A stretch of 64,000 bases of DNA from positions 1-64,000 of the forward strand of contig NZ_JAMKMR010000021.1 in assembly GCF_023634645.1 (NCBI RefSeq), given 5' to 3'. Each line of letters opens with the position of its first letter. Within the stretch, counting starts at the first letter, position 1. A program made the position numbers and the translations under genes. Below, piece after piece: positions 8,256-16,978 of this stretch. This DNA comes from Vibrio sinus (GTDB taxonomy: Bacteria; Pseudomonadota; Gammaproteobacteria; Enterobacterales; Vibrionaceae). The notes below the pieces were generated by a model, which worked only from the letters and a program-made list of their open reading frames with translations, searched no databases and had not been told where the DNA came from.

Positions 8256-9582
8256 TTAGCTCACTTGTACGATTTTTCATCCACTGTTTTACATCAACAA
8301 GGGAAGAGTCGGGAAGTTGCCAGTGTTTTACTCTTAACTCAACTAAATCTGATTCAATCAAAGTACCAAACTCTTCCAGTCGCATGTATACCACTTCCAA
8401 AAACTCATATTCAAAATGGGGTAACAACACAAAAATCAAATCATCGCCATATTGGCAACTTAAGTCAGTATTCCTAAACAGTTTCTCCAAATGTTCAGAC
8501 AGTTGAACGATTAATTCAATGTATGCCACATCACCAAAGGCTTTAATATAGCCATCAGAATTCTCAATTTTTAAACCAATGAGAAGGTCTTTTTGTTCAT
8601 GCCTTATAGATAACTGATTTTTCCAAGATAAAGCGGCTTCAAATGCGGTGACATTGGTCGTGCCTTTTAGCTGGATGTTATAGTTTGGATTGAGCTGCTC
8701 CTCAAACAAAAATCGTTGTGCGTTTTCACCAACCGTATAAGAGTAAAAAGTTTGTGCCTGTAGTTTATGTGTGTCATTGACGTGATCGCAGCTTAGACAT
8801 TTTGCAATGACATTTGCTTCAGCGAATTCGTTTTTGCAGCCATTGCAATGGTGCATTTCTAATGGGCGGTCATAGTCAACACCAATGTGCTTGAGAAGTG
8901 TTTTGCATGTTGGACACTGCATAGATTGAGTTTTCATGAATGCACTGGCGTCATCTACGTGGCCACAGGTGAAACAATGCAAAGCGTCGTAAGAGACAAT
9001 GTCAATATCACTGCACGAAGGACATGAATCAACATAGTTTAAATGACCAGAAGCACATCGCTCACAGTAGCGAACGCGATCCACGCATCTCGCGACTGAC
9101 ATAATATCGAGCTGAATCATTCTATGCAGATATCGAAAAGGTGTTCTTTCTTGATTGTGATAGATATCCAGTAGCGGATAGCGATATAACTCTTTCTGCC
9201 CAAGATCTTTTTTAGGGCTCAGTGTTCGATCGGAGTCTAGCCATAAATAGGCGAGCAGTTTATCTTTGGGTTCAGCTTGTAAGTAATTAAGTTTGCCTGA
9301 AATCGGGCGAACTTTTTGCTTAGACAGTAAGCCATCAGAAAGGTAAGGACTCAACACGCTTGGTTTAAACGTGTAGATACGCCATGTCCATCCAAATTCG
9401 GAGTGATGTATTTTTTGTAGTAACTCATCCTGCTGGTCAGATGGCAAATTGATAATACAAACTTGCCCGCGAGATTGGTAGATATCATCGCTCGGCTGGC
9501 GAAATTCCACATCCAACTCCATCGCCGCTAGTTCATCACAGTAAGATCCAAATAATGTCGCATACTCGACACTGACCAACAT
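8248..9582 (-). CDS. Zinc-ribbon (TackOD1-like) plus degenerate GGDEF regulator
   Basis: In the 446-codon frame, six CxxC pairs lie at about residues 175/178, 189/192, 205/208, 225/228, 248/251 and 264/267, enough for three zinc ribbons. This pattern matches the TackOD1 output domain. Residues about 333-415 follow the GGDEF fold, but the signature is QYGDDLIF instead of a GGDEF, so cyclase activity is not expected. It may bind c-di-GMP or act by protein contact. It heads the operon with the synthase and adaptor, so control of polysaccharide production is the likely role. I chose the ATG at 9582 (codon 3 of the frame), because an AAGGGG ribosome site is correctly spaced for it and too close for the ATG at 9588. 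Confidence 0.75.
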   Translation of the reverse strand: MLVSVEYATLFGSYCDELAAMELDVEFRQPSDDIYQSRGQVCIINLPSDQQDELLQKIHHSEFGWTWRIYTFKPSVLSPYLSDGLLSKQKVRPISGKLNYLQAEPKDKLLAYLWLDSDRTLSPKKDLGQKELYRYPLLDIYHNQERTPFRYLHRMIQLDIMSVARCVDRVRYCERCASGHLNYVDSCPSCSDIDIVSYDALHCFTCGHVDDASAFMKTQSMQCPTCKTLLKHIGVDYDRPLEMHHCNGCKNEFAEANVIAKCLSCDHVNDTHKLQAQTFYSYTVGENAQRFLFEEQLNPNYNIQLKGTTNVTAFEAALSWKNQLSIRHEQKDLLIGLKIENSDGYIKAFGDVAYIELIVQLSEHLEKLFRNTDLSCQYGDDLIFVLLPHFEYEFLEVVYMRLEEFGTLIESDLVELRVKHWQLPDSSLVDVKQWMKNRTSELND

Positions 9583-9588
9583 AAACAT

Positions 9589-9918
9589 CCCCTTCTATAA
9601 AACAAAATCGCACCTAATTTTTCAAAATGCAAACCACAAAAACTAAGCTGAGTTCAGCCTGTGGAGGCTTCTTGGTCATAAGTGCGAATTAAACACCAAC
9701 ATATACTGCAAAATATTCATTTTCAATCAATTAAGGTGAATTGTTGGACGTAGGCTCGGAATACCTTTGCGGTTGAGCTTTTGTTAACGTACGGTAAGAA
9801 CTGACATTAGTATGTATTTTGAGTCGAAACGCGACATTTTTAGCAAAGTCGTGAATATGCTCAGAGAAGAAATGAGCATATTGATAGATAGCTAGTTCTT
9901 AGAAAGGCAAATTTGTGG
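9589..9918. promoter_or_regulatory. Upstream region of polysaccharide operon with an inverted repeat
   Basis: No gene is seen. It must hold the promoter of the three-gene operon. A perfect 10-bp inverted repeat, AATATGCTCA (9854-9863) and TGAGCATATT (9873-9882) with a 9-nt loop, lies just past the end of the next gene. It lacks a U-tract, so it may be a weak terminator or a protein site. Confidence 0.4.
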
Positions 9919-10332
9919 TTATTTACTGGCGAATTTCTTCTTTTGTGCTACTGGGGCTTCCAACTCAATAGATAAGGACAATTTAGCGGTGTTTTCCTTC
10001 TCAGCACTTGCAGCGATTTCTAAGTTTAGCGACTTTGTATCATTTGGATAGCTTATCATCCAGCCAGTATCAATTTTCTCTATTTCTACATTTGGCTCTT
10101 GAGTGGTGATAGAAAAAGGTGATGTAGACTTGATAAAAATTGAGCCATCGTTACCCGAAATAACCGTACCGTAATAATTGTTTACACTAAAATCGCAACT
10201 TGAATTTATGTTGCATCGCAACTTTTCAACTTGATCGTAACTGAACGTTCTCCAGAAAAAAGCGACTAAAAGTACCACTAACATCAGCGATATCTGCGCT
10301 AAACGGCCTTTAGTGAGTTTTTGCGCTGGCAT
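9919..10332 (-). CDS. Hypothetical single-pass membrane protein beside cbb3 operon
   Basis: The 137-residue protein has a hydrophobic segment at about residues 12-29 (QISLMLVVLLVAFFWRTFSY). A beta-rich periplasmic domain with two cysteines (LRCN, SSCDF) and a lysine-rich tail (QKKKFASK) follow. I do not recognise a named family. It is divergent from ccoN and shares the intergenic region, so it may be co-controlled with the oxidase. That link is inferred from position only. Confidence 0.6.
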   Translation of the reverse strand: MPAQKLTKGRLAQISLMLVVLLVAFFWRTFSYDQVEKLRCNINSSCDFSVNNYYGTVISGNDGSIFIKSTSPFSITTQEPNVEIEKIDTGWMISYPNDTKSLNLEIAASAEKENTAKLSLSIELEAPVAQKKKFASK

Positions 10333-10590
10333 GCTAAATTTTCTCCCATGCTACAAACTTCAAATTTTTGAAATATAAGGAGCATAACCATAATCCTAAC
10401 ATGGTTATTTCCCTGTCATTAATCGGTTTATTAACGTATAGTTTTACGTTGAATGTATCGTAAATTATAAATCAACCGTATAAATAACTAGGGAAGCAAA
10501 GTTCATTTATACCGCCGATTTTCTGCGATATTACGACATCAGTCGTGTCGGAAGTAAAGTGTAGTTAATTAGAAAATGGAAACATGCAAC

Positions 10591-12018
10591 ATGAGCCATG
10601 AAACGCAGCTCGAGCAAAACTACAACTATACGGTCGTACGTCAGTTTACCCTAGTGACTATTCTCTGGGGAATCTTTGGTATGTCCGTTGGTGTTTTGAT
10701 TGCCGCCCAATTAGTTTGGCCTCAGCTAAACTTTGATACCCCTTGGTTGACTTACAGTCGCCTCCGCCCACTTCATACCAACGCGGTTATTTTCGCATTC
10801 GGTACTAGTGCCTTATTCGCCACTTCTTATTACGTTGTGCAACGAACCTGTAGAACCAAATTGTTTGGTGGGTTTCTCGTACCATTAACATTTTGGGGTT
10901 GGCAAGCCATTATTGTGTCCGCCGCCATCACCTTACCTATGGGTTGGACTTCTGGTAAAGAATACGCAGAGCTGGAATGGCCAATCGACATCGCTATCGC
11001 AGTCGTATGGCTGGCGTATGCGGTGGTGTTTTTTGGCACAATTGTCAAACGCCAAACCTCCCATATTTACGTAGCAAACTGGTTCTTTGGCGCTTTTATC
11101 ATCACGGTAGCGGTTTTGCATATCGTCAACAGCATGGCAATTCCAGTAGATATAGGTAAATCCTATTCTATGTATGCTGGTGCCGTAGATGCCATGGTTC
11201 AGTGGTGGTATGGACACAATGCGGTAGGCTTCCTGCTCACCGCAGGTTTCCTCGGTATGATGTATTACTTCGTACCTAAACAAGCCGATAGGCCAATATA
11301 CTCATACCGCCTGTCAATTATTCACTTTTGGGCACTGATTTCACTGTATATCTGGGCTGGCCCGCACCATCTACATTACACTGCTCTGCCAGACTGGACC
11401 CAGTCTCTTGGCATGGTGATGTCTCTCGTTTTGTTTGCTCCGTCTTGGGGTGGCATGATAAACGGGATCATGACCTTATCGGGTGCTTGGCATAAGCTTC
11501 GATACGATCCTATCCTTCGCTTCTTAATTGTTTCGCTGTCTTTCTATGGTATGTCGACCTTTGAAGGACCAATGATGGCGATAAAAACTGTCAATGCCCT
11601 ATCCCACTATACGGATTGGACGATTGGACACGTCCATTCTGGGGCTTTAGGTTGGGTTGCCATGGTCTCGATTGGCTCGGTATATCACCTTCTACCCAAA
11701 TTATTTGGCCAAGAACGAATGTACTCAATTCGCTTGATCAACATCCATTTCTGGTTAGCGACAGTGGGTACGGTACTTTATATCGTGGCTATGTGGATTT
11801 CTGGTGTTATGCAAGGGCTGATGTGGCGCGCTGTGAATTCAGACGGAACGTTAACGTATAGCTTTGTTGAATCTGTTGCGGCGTCTTATCCATTCTATAC
11901 ATTGCGCTTTATTGGAGGGCTTATCTTCCTATCAGGCATGTTCTTAATGGCATACAACGCATACAAAACTGTATCTGCACCACGTGATAGCTTGAAAGCT
12001 ATCCCTCAAGCGGCTTAA
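10591..12018 (+). CDS. ccoN: cbb3-type cytochrome c oxidase subunit I
   Basis: CcoN is the catalytic heme-copper subunit of the high-affinity terminal oxidase, located in the inner membrane. The 475-residue protein has about twelve membrane segments and the conserved histidine sites, including RPLHTNAVIFAFG (heme ligand region), WWYGHNAVGFLLTAGF, a GPHHLHYTALPDW copper-site segment and IGHVHSGALGW. I take the ATG at 10591 (MSHETQLEQNYNYTVVRQF), which aligns with the usual CcoN start. An in-frame ATG at 10576 is possible. It is first in the ccoNOQP operon. No convincing Fnr site is seen upstream. Confidence 0.96.
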   Translation: MSHETQLEQNYNYTVVRQFTLVTILWGIFGMSVGVLIAAQLVWPQLNFDTPWLTYSRLRPLHTNAVIFAFGTSALFATSYYVVQRTCRTKLFGGFLVPLTFWGWQAIIVSAAITLPMGWTSGKEYAELEWPIDIAIAVVWLAYAVVFFGTIVKRQTSHIYVANWFFGAFIITVAVLHIVNSMAIPVDIGKSYSMYAGAVDAMVQWWYGHNAVGFLLTAGFLGMMYYFVPKQADRPIYSYRLSIIHFWALISLYIWAGPHHLHYTALPDWTQSLGMVMSLVLFAPSWGGMINGIMTLSGAWHKLRYDPILRFLIVSLSFYGMSTFEGPMMAIKTVNALSHYTDWTIGHVHSGALGWVAMVSIGSVYHLLPKLFGQERMYSIRLINIHFWLATVGTVLYIVAMWISGVMQGLMWRAVNSDGTLTYSFVESVAASYPFYTLRFIGGLIFLSGMFLMAYNAYKTVSAPRDSLKAIPQAA

Positions 12019-12029
12019 GGAGGTGAAAA

Positions 12030-12644
12030 ATGAGTTCAAATAATCGCCACGAAGCCATAGAAAAAAACGTTGGCCTCTTAGCTATCCTTATTGTTGTTGC
12101 CATCAGTTTTGGTGCATTGGTAGAGATTACACCACTAATGTTTCAAAAACAGACGACGCAACCACTTGAAAGTCTTAAACCTTATACCGCATTGCAAATG
12201 GAAGGGCGCGACGTTTATATTCGTGAAGGATGTAACGTTTGCCACAGCCAAATGATCCGCCCATTTCGAGCTGAAACCGAGCGATATGGACACTACTCGG
12301 TGGCTGGTGAAAGCGTTTGGGAGCACCCATTCTTATGGGGCTCGAAACGTACCGGCCCAGATTTAGCTCGCGTCGGTGGACGATATTCTGATGAATGGCA
12401 CAGAGTTCATCTCATCGATCCTCGAGAGTTAGTACCCGAGTCCAATATGCCAGGCTTCCCTTGGCTAGCTGAAAATGTTCTCGATGGAAAATTAACACAG
12501 AAAAAGTTGGAAATTTTCCGTGATAATTTCGGTATTCCCTACACGGATGAGCAAATCGCTAACGCGCAAAAAGAAGTTGAAGGTAAAACGGAAATGGACG
12601 CCATCATCGCTTACCTACAATCACTTGGCCATGCGATGAAGTAA
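12030..12644 (+). CDS. ccoO: cbb3-type cytochrome c oxidase subunit II (monoheme)
   Basis: CcoO is the membrane-anchored c-type cytochrome that passes electrons to CcoN. The 204-residue protein has one N-terminal membrane helix (VGLLAILIVVAISFGALVEI) and a single heme-binding CNVCH motif followed by SQMIRPFRAE, both typical of the family. A strong GGAGG ribosome site precedes the ATG. It lies 11 bp after ccoN in the same operon. Confidence 0.96.
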   Translation: MSSNNRHEAIEKNVGLLAILIVVAISFGALVEITPLMFQKQTTQPLESLKPYTALQMEGRDVYIREGCNVCHSQMIRPFRAETERYGHYSVAGESVWEHPFLWGSKRTGPDLARVGGRYSDEWHRVHLIDPRELVPESNMPGFPWLAENVLDGKLTQKKLEIFRDNFGIPYTDEQIANAQKEVEGKTEMDAIIAYLQSLGHAMK

Positions 12645-12655
12645 GGAGAAAAGAT

Positions 12656-12856
12656 ATGGATATCGGAACTATTCATAGCATATGGACAGTCTTACTTTTT
12701 GTCTGTTTCATTGGGATCGTTTGGTGGGCTTATGGCAAAAAGCGCAAAGCTCGCTTCGAGGAAGATGCCAACATGATTTTCGATGAGGAAGAGAGAAAAT
12801 CACATAAGGACCAAATAAAGGAACAGTCAACTAAGGAAGGAGAGAACAAGCAATGA
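12656..12856 (+). CDS. ccoQ: cbb3-type oxidase small subunit
   Basis: The 66-residue protein has one membrane helix (TVLLFVCFIGIVWWAYG) followed by a highly charged tail, as in CcoQ/FixQ, which stabilises the oxidase complex. AAGGAG precedes the start. It overlaps ccoP by 4 bp (ATGA), indicating coupled translation. Confidence 0.92.
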   Translation: MDIGTIHSIWTVLLFVCFIGIVWWAYGKKRKARFEEDANMIFDEEERKSHKDQIKEQSTKEGENKQ

Positions 12857-13833
12857 GTACTTTCTGGAGTATCTGGATTTCGGTAATTACTATCGGTACG
12901 CTTGTCAGTTGTGCTTTGCTTCTACGCTGGTGTTCTAAGAATCAATCTGATGTCGAAGAAGGCGAAGATATGGGGCACGAGTACGATGGTATTCGTGAAT
13001 TGAACAACCCTTTACCTAAGTGGTGGACTTACCTATTCGTTTGTACCATTATTTTTTCGGCGATATACCTAGTATTGTACCCAGGTTTAGGAAGCTTTAA
13101 AGGTATTCTGGGCTGGACCAGTTCAGATCAACAAGTGCGATCTATTGAAGACTCGAAGTCTTCCATTGCAAACGCACAAAGTGAAAAGCAACTTAATCAG
13201 TATGCGAAAGAGCTAGATGATGCCAATAAATATTTTGGTAAAGAGTTTAAACAGCTCGCGTACCAAAAAGACGGCAAAACATTGTTAACGCTTCCAGAAA
13301 TCGCAAACAATCCAAAAGCATTAAAAGTGGGTCAACGTATATTTCTGCAAAACTGCTCACAATGTCATGGTTCTGACGCTCGTGGTCAAAAGGGCTTCCC
13401 CAACTTAACTGACGATGCCTGGTTATATGGTGGTGAGCCTAAAGCCATCATAGAGACCATTAGGAATGGTCGGGTTGGTCAAATGCCTGCTTGGAAAGAG
13501 GTATTGGGTGACCAAGGTGTGAAAGAAGTGGTTAGCTATACACTGAGCTTATCTGGCCGCTCTGTAAACGCCCGTGAAGCTGCAGAAGGTAAAAAACGAT
13601 TTGTCGTTTGCGCGGCATGTCATGGTACCGATGGTAAAGGTAACCCTGCAGTTGGAGCCCCCGATCTAACCGATCAATATTGGTTGTTTGGTGGGACACG
13701 AGCTGATGTTACCAAAACGGTGATGTATGGACGCTCTGGCGTCATGCCTGCCTGGAAAGACATCTTGGGAGACGATAAAGTTCAACTGGTTGCGGCTTAC
13801 GTCTGGAGTCTAAGTCACCCTGATAAAAAATAA
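12853..13833 (+). CDS. ccoP: cbb3-type cytochrome c oxidase subunit III (diheme)
   Basis: CcoP is the diheme c-type electron-entry subunit. The 326-residue protein has two N-terminal membrane segments (about 5-25 and 57-78). Two cytochrome c domains follow, with CSQCHG and CAACHG heme motifs and distal MPAW methionines. This is the full family architecture. The gap to fixH contains a chain of overlapping inverted repeats described separately. Confidence 0.96.
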   Translation: MSTFWSIWISVITIGTLVSCALLLRWCSKNQSDVEEGEDMGHEYDGIRELNNPLPKWWTYLFVCTIIFSAIYLVLYPGLGSFKGILGWTSSDQQVRSIEDSKSSIANAQSEKQLNQYAKELDDANKYFGKEFKQLAYQKDGKTLLTLPEIANNPKALKVGQRIFLQNCSQCHGSDARGQKGFPNLTDDAWLYGGEPKAIIETIRNGRVGQMPAWKEVLGDQGVKEVVSYTLSLSGRSVNAREAAEGKKRFVVCAACHGTDGKGNPAVGAPDLTDQYWLFGGTRADVTKTVMYGRSGVMPAWKDILGDDKVQLVAAYVWSLSHPDKK

Positions 13834-13839
13834 TCGTTA

Positions 13840-13910
13840 CCTATCGTGTTGACTTGGCACCCACCGAGTTGATGCGATAGGCGACTCATTGTCGCCTCAG
13901 GTTTCTGAGG
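13840..13910 (+). promoter_or_regulatory. Chain of three overlapping hairpins between ccoP and fixH
   Basis: Three inverted repeats follow one another. CCTATCG (13840-13846) pairs with CGATAGG (13875-13881). AGGCGAC (13879-13885) pairs with GTCGCCT (13891-13897). CCTCAG (13895-13900) pairs with CTGAGG (13905-13910). Adjacent pairs share 3 bases, so neighbours compete. No U-tract follows. It may protect the ccoNOQP mRNA end or lower expression of the assembly genes downstream. Confidence 0.5.
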
Positions 13911-13948
13911 CCCCTACGCTATCTTATCTGGTTGTTGAGAATAAGCTT

Positions 13949-14428
13949 ATGGAAAAGCCTTGGTATAAACAGTTCTGGCCGTGGTTCTTAATCATCTTAC
14001 CCCTAATTGTCGTTTCTTGGACCATTGTGACGGTTATCATCTTTTCAAATAATTCGGTATCGCTGGTTACCGAAGATTATTATAAGAAAGGCAAAGGGAT
14101 AAATATCGATATTAGTAAACTCAACGTTGCTAAGCAGTTAGAGCTAGAAATCAACATTGAGTCAAAGGCAAAACTAGTCAACTTCACTCTAAATAAGGGC
14201 CAGTTAGCTCACTACCCTGCACTCAATATTTTATTTGCACATCGCACGCTACCTAATCGAGACTTTTCCAAACTTGTCACCTCTGATGCCAATGGCAATT
14301 ACTCCGTTGCGTTAGATCATGACCTCAAAGGGCCGTGGTTTATCGAGGTTACGCCACATGATAAGGCATGGTTAATACAGGGGCGAGTAAACTTCCCGGT
14401 CACCCAGCCTACAATGCTGATGAACTAG
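13949..14428 (+). CDS. ccoH: cbb3 oxidase assembly protein FixH/CcoH
   Basis: FixH/CcoH is a single-pass membrane factor needed for cbb3 oxidase assembly. The protein starts MEKPWYKQFWPWFLIILP, a classic FixH opening, with one membrane helix. VTEDYYKKGKGI, another family hallmark, follows. The periplasmic domain ends in FIEVTPHDKAWLIQGRV. The frame is open to a TTG at 13889, but that start would run through the hairpin region, so the ATG at 13949 (159 residues) is preferred. ccoI follows within 3 bp. Confidence 0.92.
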   Translation: MEKPWYKQFWPWFLIILPLIVVSWTIVTVIIFSNNSVSLVTEDYYKKGKGINIDISKLNVAKQLELEINIESKAKLVNFTLNKGQLAHYPALNILFAHRTLPNRDFSKLVTSDANGNYSVALDHDLKGPWFIEVTPHDKAWLIQGRVNFPVTQPTMLMN

Positions 14429-14431
14429 CCT

Positions 14432-16792
14432 ATGTGCCATTGCTATCACTGTGGAGAAGATGTCCCACCCAATAGCGAGTTTCATCTAGAGGTACTGGGC
14501 GAAAATCGACAAATGTGCTGCCCAGGTTGCCTAGCGGTAGCACAAACGATCGTCGATACTGGATTAGTTTCCTATTATCAGTATCGCACGGAGCCCGCTG
14601 ATAGAGCTCAACTTATTCCTGAAGAGCTGCTTACCCTAACCAATTATGACAATCCAGATATACAAGCTGAGTTTGTTAGAGAGTCTGAGTCCGGACAAGA
14701 GGTGACATTGTCACTATCTGGCATTTCTTGCGCTGCATGCGCTTGGTTGATTGAAAAACGACTGTCGTCTGTTAATGGTGTGCTCTTGATTCGAGTCAAT
14801 ACGACCACGAATCGCGCATTAGTCAAATGGAATCCCAACAAAGTTAAATTGAGCAGTATTCTAAAAGACATTCACAAGTTGGGTTATAAAGCCGCTCCTT
14901 TCGAGCCTGACAAACAAGAAGATGAATACCATCGTTCGATGAAACAATACTTGTATCGATTAGGCATTGCTGGTTTAGCTACCATGCAAGTCATGATGTT
15001 GGCCGTTGCGCTTTATTTTGAAGTATTCAGTGATCTTGATAACCAATTTAAAGCGTATTTGCGTTGGGTGAGCCTTATTTTTGCCACGCCTGTTTTGCTG
15101 TATTCAGCATCACCGTTTTACCTCAATGCTTATAGAAGCCTTAAAAACAAAACGTTAGGAATGGATGTTCCCGTTTCCCTTGCTTTGCTATTTGCTTATG
15201 GTGCTAGCGCCTATGCGACCGTTACCGAACAAGGTGAAGTGTTCTTCGAGTCCATTTCCATGTTTACTTTTTTCTTGCTACTGGGGCGCTTTCTTGAAAT
15301 ACGCGCTAGACGAACCGCTGCTGCCGCGAGTGGAAATCTATTAAAGTTGGTGCCGGCAATGGCCACAACATTAGATGGGCATAAGATCCCAGTGAGTCGG
15401 CTCAATATAGGGGACAAAATTCGAGTACTTCCAGGGGAGCGCATTCCAGCCGATGGTGAAATAACCTCTGGACAAGCTTACATAGACGAATCGATGCTGA
15501 CTGGAGAGTCCGTTCCCGTATTAAAAGTATCGGGAGACAATGCGTTTTCAGGCACATTAAACGGTGAAGAGTCATTTGAATTGTGTGTCAGGTCGACTAA
15601 AGCAAATTCAGTGATTTCCGGCATCGTAAAACTGCAAGAAGAAGCGCAATTGTCCAAGCCAAAAATAGCAGAGATTGCCGATATTACGGCTCGATATTTT
15701 GTAGGCATTTTGCTGGTGGTTGCCGGGTTAACTTGGCTATATTGGCACCAACATAAACCCGAAGATGCATTTTGGATCATGTTAGCAGTTTTGGTCGCTA
15801 CCTGCCCTTGTGCCTTATCTCTGGCAACGCCCACCGCCCTAACCTGCGCCACGTCTAAATTGAGCCAGCTCGGTATTTTGCTGCGCCGAAAACATGTCTT
15901 TGAAACCTTGTACAAAGTCAACCATCTTATCATCGATAAGACCGGAACGCTGACACAAGGAAAAGTTGAGCTAAACGAAATCATGCTATTCGGCGGTTAT
16001 AACGAAGAGCTATGTTTATCTATTGCCGAAGCGCTGGAATCGCACGCGAATCACCCCATTGCTAATGCCTTTAAGGGAAAAAGCAGAAAAAACGTATCAA
16101 TAGAACAAGTTAAGAATCATATTGGTGAAGGAGTGCTTGGGCTTTATCAAGGTAAAGTCATTAAAATTGGTAGTGCCGCCTTTGCGTTAAATGACAAACA
16201 ACGAGATGAAATCAATTCTGTGTATTTGTCTTTGGACCATAAACATATTGCGACTTTTATCTTTCATGATCCTCTGCGCAAAGAAGCGAAAAGTTTAGTG
16301 GATAAATTTGCCTCGTCGAATATAAAAATTACCTTGCTGACTGGCGATACGCTATCCAATGCACGACACGTCTCCAACGCTGTGGGTATCAAGAATGTTG
16401 TCGCATCGGCAAGTCCACAGGGTAAGCTCGCATTCTTAAAGCAGCTTCCTGAGCAAGACATTACTTTGATGATTGGCGACGGCATCAATGACGCGCCCAC
16501 CTTGTCAGGTGCCCACCTTTCCGCCGCGATGGGAGGTGGTACTGATATTGCCAAAGCATCTGCAGACATGACACTTTTGAGTGATAAACTAGAAAAGATC
16601 GTCCAAGCTCGAGACTACGCGATAAGAGCACGGCAAATCATTCGTCAAAACCTATTGTGGTCATTAGGATACAATCTGCTCGTCCTACCGCTTGCGGTAT
16701 GCGGGCTTATTGCGCCATATTTTGCAGTGATCGGTATGTCAGCCAGCTCAATTATTGTAGTATCAAACTCTCTACGTTTACTTAAGGATTAA
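14432..16792 (+). CDS. ccoI: Copper-translocating P1B-type ATPase for cbb3 assembly
   Basis: CcoI/FixI supplies copper for assembly of the cbb3 active site. The 786-residue protein begins with a cysteine-rich segment (CHCYHCGED, MCCPGC). A heavy-metal-associated domain with GISCAACAW (C100, C103) follows, then eight expected membrane segments. The TGES phosphatase loop, the CPC metal site (about residue 458), the DKTGT phosphorylation motif (about 502), SHANHPIA and GDGINDAP (about 683) are all present. The protein appears intact and full length. Its place in the cco cluster separates it from a general CopA. Confidence 0.95.
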   Translation: MCHCYHCGEDVPPNSEFHLEVLGENRQMCCPGCLAVAQTIVDTGLVSYYQYRTEPADRAQLIPEELLTLTNYDNPDIQAEFVRESESGQEVTLSLSGISCAACAWLIEKRLSSVNGVLLIRVNTTTNRALVKWNPNKVKLSSILKDIHKLGYKAAPFEPDKQEDEYHRSMKQYLYRLGIAGLATMQVMMLAVALYFEVFSDLDNQFKAYLRWVSLIFATPVLLYSASPFYLNAYRSLKNKTLGMDVPVSLALLFAYGASAYATVTEQGEVFFESISMFTFFLLLGRFLEIRARRTAAAASGNLLKLVPAMATTLDGHKIPVSRLNIGDKIRVLPGERIPADGEITSGQAYIDESMLTGESVPVLKVSGDNAFSGTLNGEESFELCVRSTKANSVISGIVKLQEEAQLSKPKIAEIADITARYFVGILLVVAGLTWLYWHQHKPEDAFWIMLAVLVATCPCALSLATPTALTCATSKLSQLGILLRRKHVFETLYKVNHLIIDKTGTLTQGKVELNEIMLFGGYNEELCLSIAEALESHANHPIANAFKGKSRKNVSIEQVKNHIGEGVLGLYQGKVIKIGSAAFALNDKQRDEINSVYLSLDHKHIATFIFHDPLRKEAKSLVDKFASSNIKITLLTGDTLSNARHVSNAVGIKNVVASASPQGKLAFLKQLPEQDITLMIGDGINDAPTLSGAHLSAAMGGGTDIAKASADMTLLSDKLEKIVQARDYAIRARQIIRQNLLWSLGYNLLVLPLAVCGLIAPYFAVIGMSASSIIVVSNSLRLLKD

Positions 16793-16801
16793 ACTCATAC
16801 T

Positions 16802-16978
16802 ATGGAAAGTTTATATATCCTTATTCCTATCGCTATTGTCTTAGTGTGCGTAGCCGCTGCTATCTTCCTTTGGGCAGTAAAAAGCGATCAGTTTGAAGAT
16901 CTTGAACGACAAGGTCACAATATCTTGTTTGATGATGACGAACAACCAAAGCCAAAAAAAGAGGAAGAGAAAGAGTGA
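16802..16978 (+). CDS. ccoS: cbb3 oxidase maturation protein CcoS (58 aa)
   Basis: This short gene encodes 58 residues beginning MESLYILIPIAIVLVCVAAA, with one membrane helix. FLWAVKSDQFEDLERQGH follows, which is the hallmark CcoS sequence, then an acidic and lysine-rich tail. CcoS is needed for cofactor insertion into cbb3 oxidase. It lies 9 bp after ccoI and overlaps the next gene by 4 bp (GTGA). Confidence 0.95.
   Translation: MESLYILIPIAIVLVCVAAAIFLWAVKSDQFEDLERQGHNILFDDDEQPKPKKEEEKE

Noticed and set aside
10441..10590. Possible Fnr box upstream of ccoN
   Set aside because: Only half-sites such as ATCAA and TTGA occur there; no position keeps both TTGA and TCAA at the right spacing.
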